NCBI GenBank assembly: GCA_034211115.1
Contig: JAXHTH010000354.1
Coordinates: 1-6,465, forward strand
Source: JAXHTH01 sp034211115
GTDB taxonomy: Bacteria; Planctomycetota; Phycisphaerae; Phycisphaerales; SM1A02
Length of the DNA stretch: 6,465 nucleotides
Reading direction: 5' to 3'
The notes under the pieces are model-generated. The model had not been told where the DNA came from and did no database searches. It saw only the letters and a list, made by a program, of their open reading frames with translations. The translations under genes and the position numbers were made by a program. Every line of letters begins with the position of its first letter. Position 1 is the stretch's first letter. Shown here one piece after another: positions 5,655-6,465 of the stretch.

Positions 5655-6465
5655 ATGAAGCATCTGGCCATGGCCGTGGCGCTCGTCGCGGTGCTGGGCG
5701 GATCGGCGGCGACCGCGCGCGCGGGACTCTTCGATCCGAACCTCGAGGCGGCGCTTGCCGAAACGGGAGACCGGGAAACCGTGTCGACCCTCGTCTATCT
5801 CATCGATCGGGTGGACCTGCCGAGGCTGACCGATCGACTCGACGCGCGGCGCGCCTCGCTGCCGGCGCGGCACGAGGCGGTCGTCCGCGCGCTGCAGGAT
5901 CACGCCCGCGCCACGCAGGGTGATCTGCTGCAGGAGCTGGAGGCCCTGAGGGCGACCGGCGCCGTGCGCGAGTACCAGCCCTACTGGATCGCCAACTGCA
6001 TTCGTGTCGACGGCGAGAAGCGGGCCATCGAGCTCATCGCCGACCACGACGCCGTCGACGTCATCTACTACAACTACCCCGTCCAGTCGATCAGGCCGGT
6101 TTCCGACGGCGGGGGCAAGGCGACCGCCGGCCGCAGCCCGGAGATCGGCCTCGAGGCCATCCGCGCCCCGGAGGTCTGGGACATGGGCATCACCGGCGAG
6201 GGCATCCTCGTCTCCACCCTCGACACCGGCGTGGACGGCAGCCATCCCGCGCTGGCCGACCGATGGCGGGGGCTGGATCCGCGCTACGACGGCCATCCGG
6301 AATGGGCCTTCTTCGACCCGGTCACCAACTGGCAGTTTCCCCAGGACAGCGGCAGCCACGGCACCCACACCATGGGCACCGTCTGCGGCGGCGCGCCCGG
6401 GGACGAGATCGGCGTCGCGCCGGGCGCGGAGTGGATCCACGCCGCGGTCATCGATCGCGTGAGCA
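5655..6465 (+). CDS. Secreted subtilisin-family (S8) protease, bacillopeptidase F-like, N-terminal part (runs off the right edge)
   Basis: The 270 codons present encode a predicted exported serine protease. Residues 1-23 are a typical signal peptide (MKH start, hydrophobic core, ARA before Gly24). Residues about 25-145 form a prodomain with a helical, Arg/Leu-rich middle (60-105) and the segment YQPYWIANCIRV (107-118), the style of bacillopeptidase F-type S8 enzymes. The catalytic domain begins near 160 with IGLEAIRAPEVWDMGITGEG, then Asp190 in STLDTG and His235 in SGSHGTHTMG, followed by IGVAPGAEWIHAAVI (252-266). The oxyanion Asn, the catalytic Ser and any C-terminal module lie outside the window. 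The start at 5655 has AAGGAG eight bases upstream (5641-5646). It is a paralogue of the subtilase at 2396-4030, which shares the prodomain layout and the APEVWDMGITGEG junction, but the insert between Asp and His differs. Whether it too ends in dockerin repeats cannot be seen. Confidence 0.93.
   Translation, partial: MKHLAMAVALVAVLGGSAATARAGLFDPNLEAALAETGDRETVSTLVYLIDRVDLPRLTDRLDARRASLPARHEAVVRALQDHARATQGDLLQELEALRATGAVREYQPYWIANCIRVDGEKRAIELIADHDAVDVIYYNYPVQSIRPVSDGGGKATAGRSPEIGLEAIRAPEVWDMGITGEGILVSTLDTGVDGSHPALADRWRGLDPRYDGHPEWAFFDPVTNWQFPQDSGSHGTHTMGTVCGGAPGDEIGVAPGAEWIHAAVIDRVS

Noticed and set aside
5484..6440. A 318-codon antisense frame over the second subtilase
   Set aside because: It is the shadow of a real gene with Asp and His motifs; the composition is typical of a GC-driven spurious frame.

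Overview
The window is GC-rich (I estimate about two thirds G+C) and looks like a chromosomal piece from a planctomycete, probably of the Phycisphaerae type. The main clue is the short dockerin-like C-terminal module of the form PADFDGDGDVDTADLLFLLQ, which ends in NWG or AWG and closes two of the secreted proteins here. This style is familiar from that phylum. The assignment is an inference from style and was not tested by a search.

Layout. Positions 1-1118 hold the classic rpsO-pnp pair on the minus strand: complete ribosomal protein S15, a 183-base spacer, then the first 221 codons of polynucleotide phosphorylase, which leave the window at base 1. A divergent intergenic stretch (1119-1417) separates this pair from queC (1418-2137, plus strand), the 7-cyano-7-deazaguanine synthase of the queuosine/preQ0 pathway. 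From 2396 to the right edge, three plus-strand genes encode secreted proteins, each with its own leader and a good Shine-Dalgarno site: a subtilisin-family (S8) protease ending in two dockerin repeats, a divergent pyroglutamyl-peptidase-like (C15) protein with a signal peptide and two dockerin repeats, and a second S8 protease of the bacillopeptidase F type that runs off the window.

How the genes relate. The left half is housekeeping (translation, RNA decay, tRNA modification). The right half looks like an accessory extracellular proteolysis cluster. The two subtilases are paralogues that share a prodomain and a nearly identical junction into the catalytic domain. The C15-like gene between them carries the same dockerin cassette as the first subtilase. 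A C15-type enzyme is normally small and cytosolic, so an exported, dockerin-tagged version beside two exported endoproteases is the most unusual item here. A strong intrinsic terminator (4068-4100) and separate promoter-like elements suggest that the secreted-protein genes are transcribed as neighbouring units rather than one tight operon. No tRNA, rRNA, CRISPR array, transposase or attachment site was recognised.
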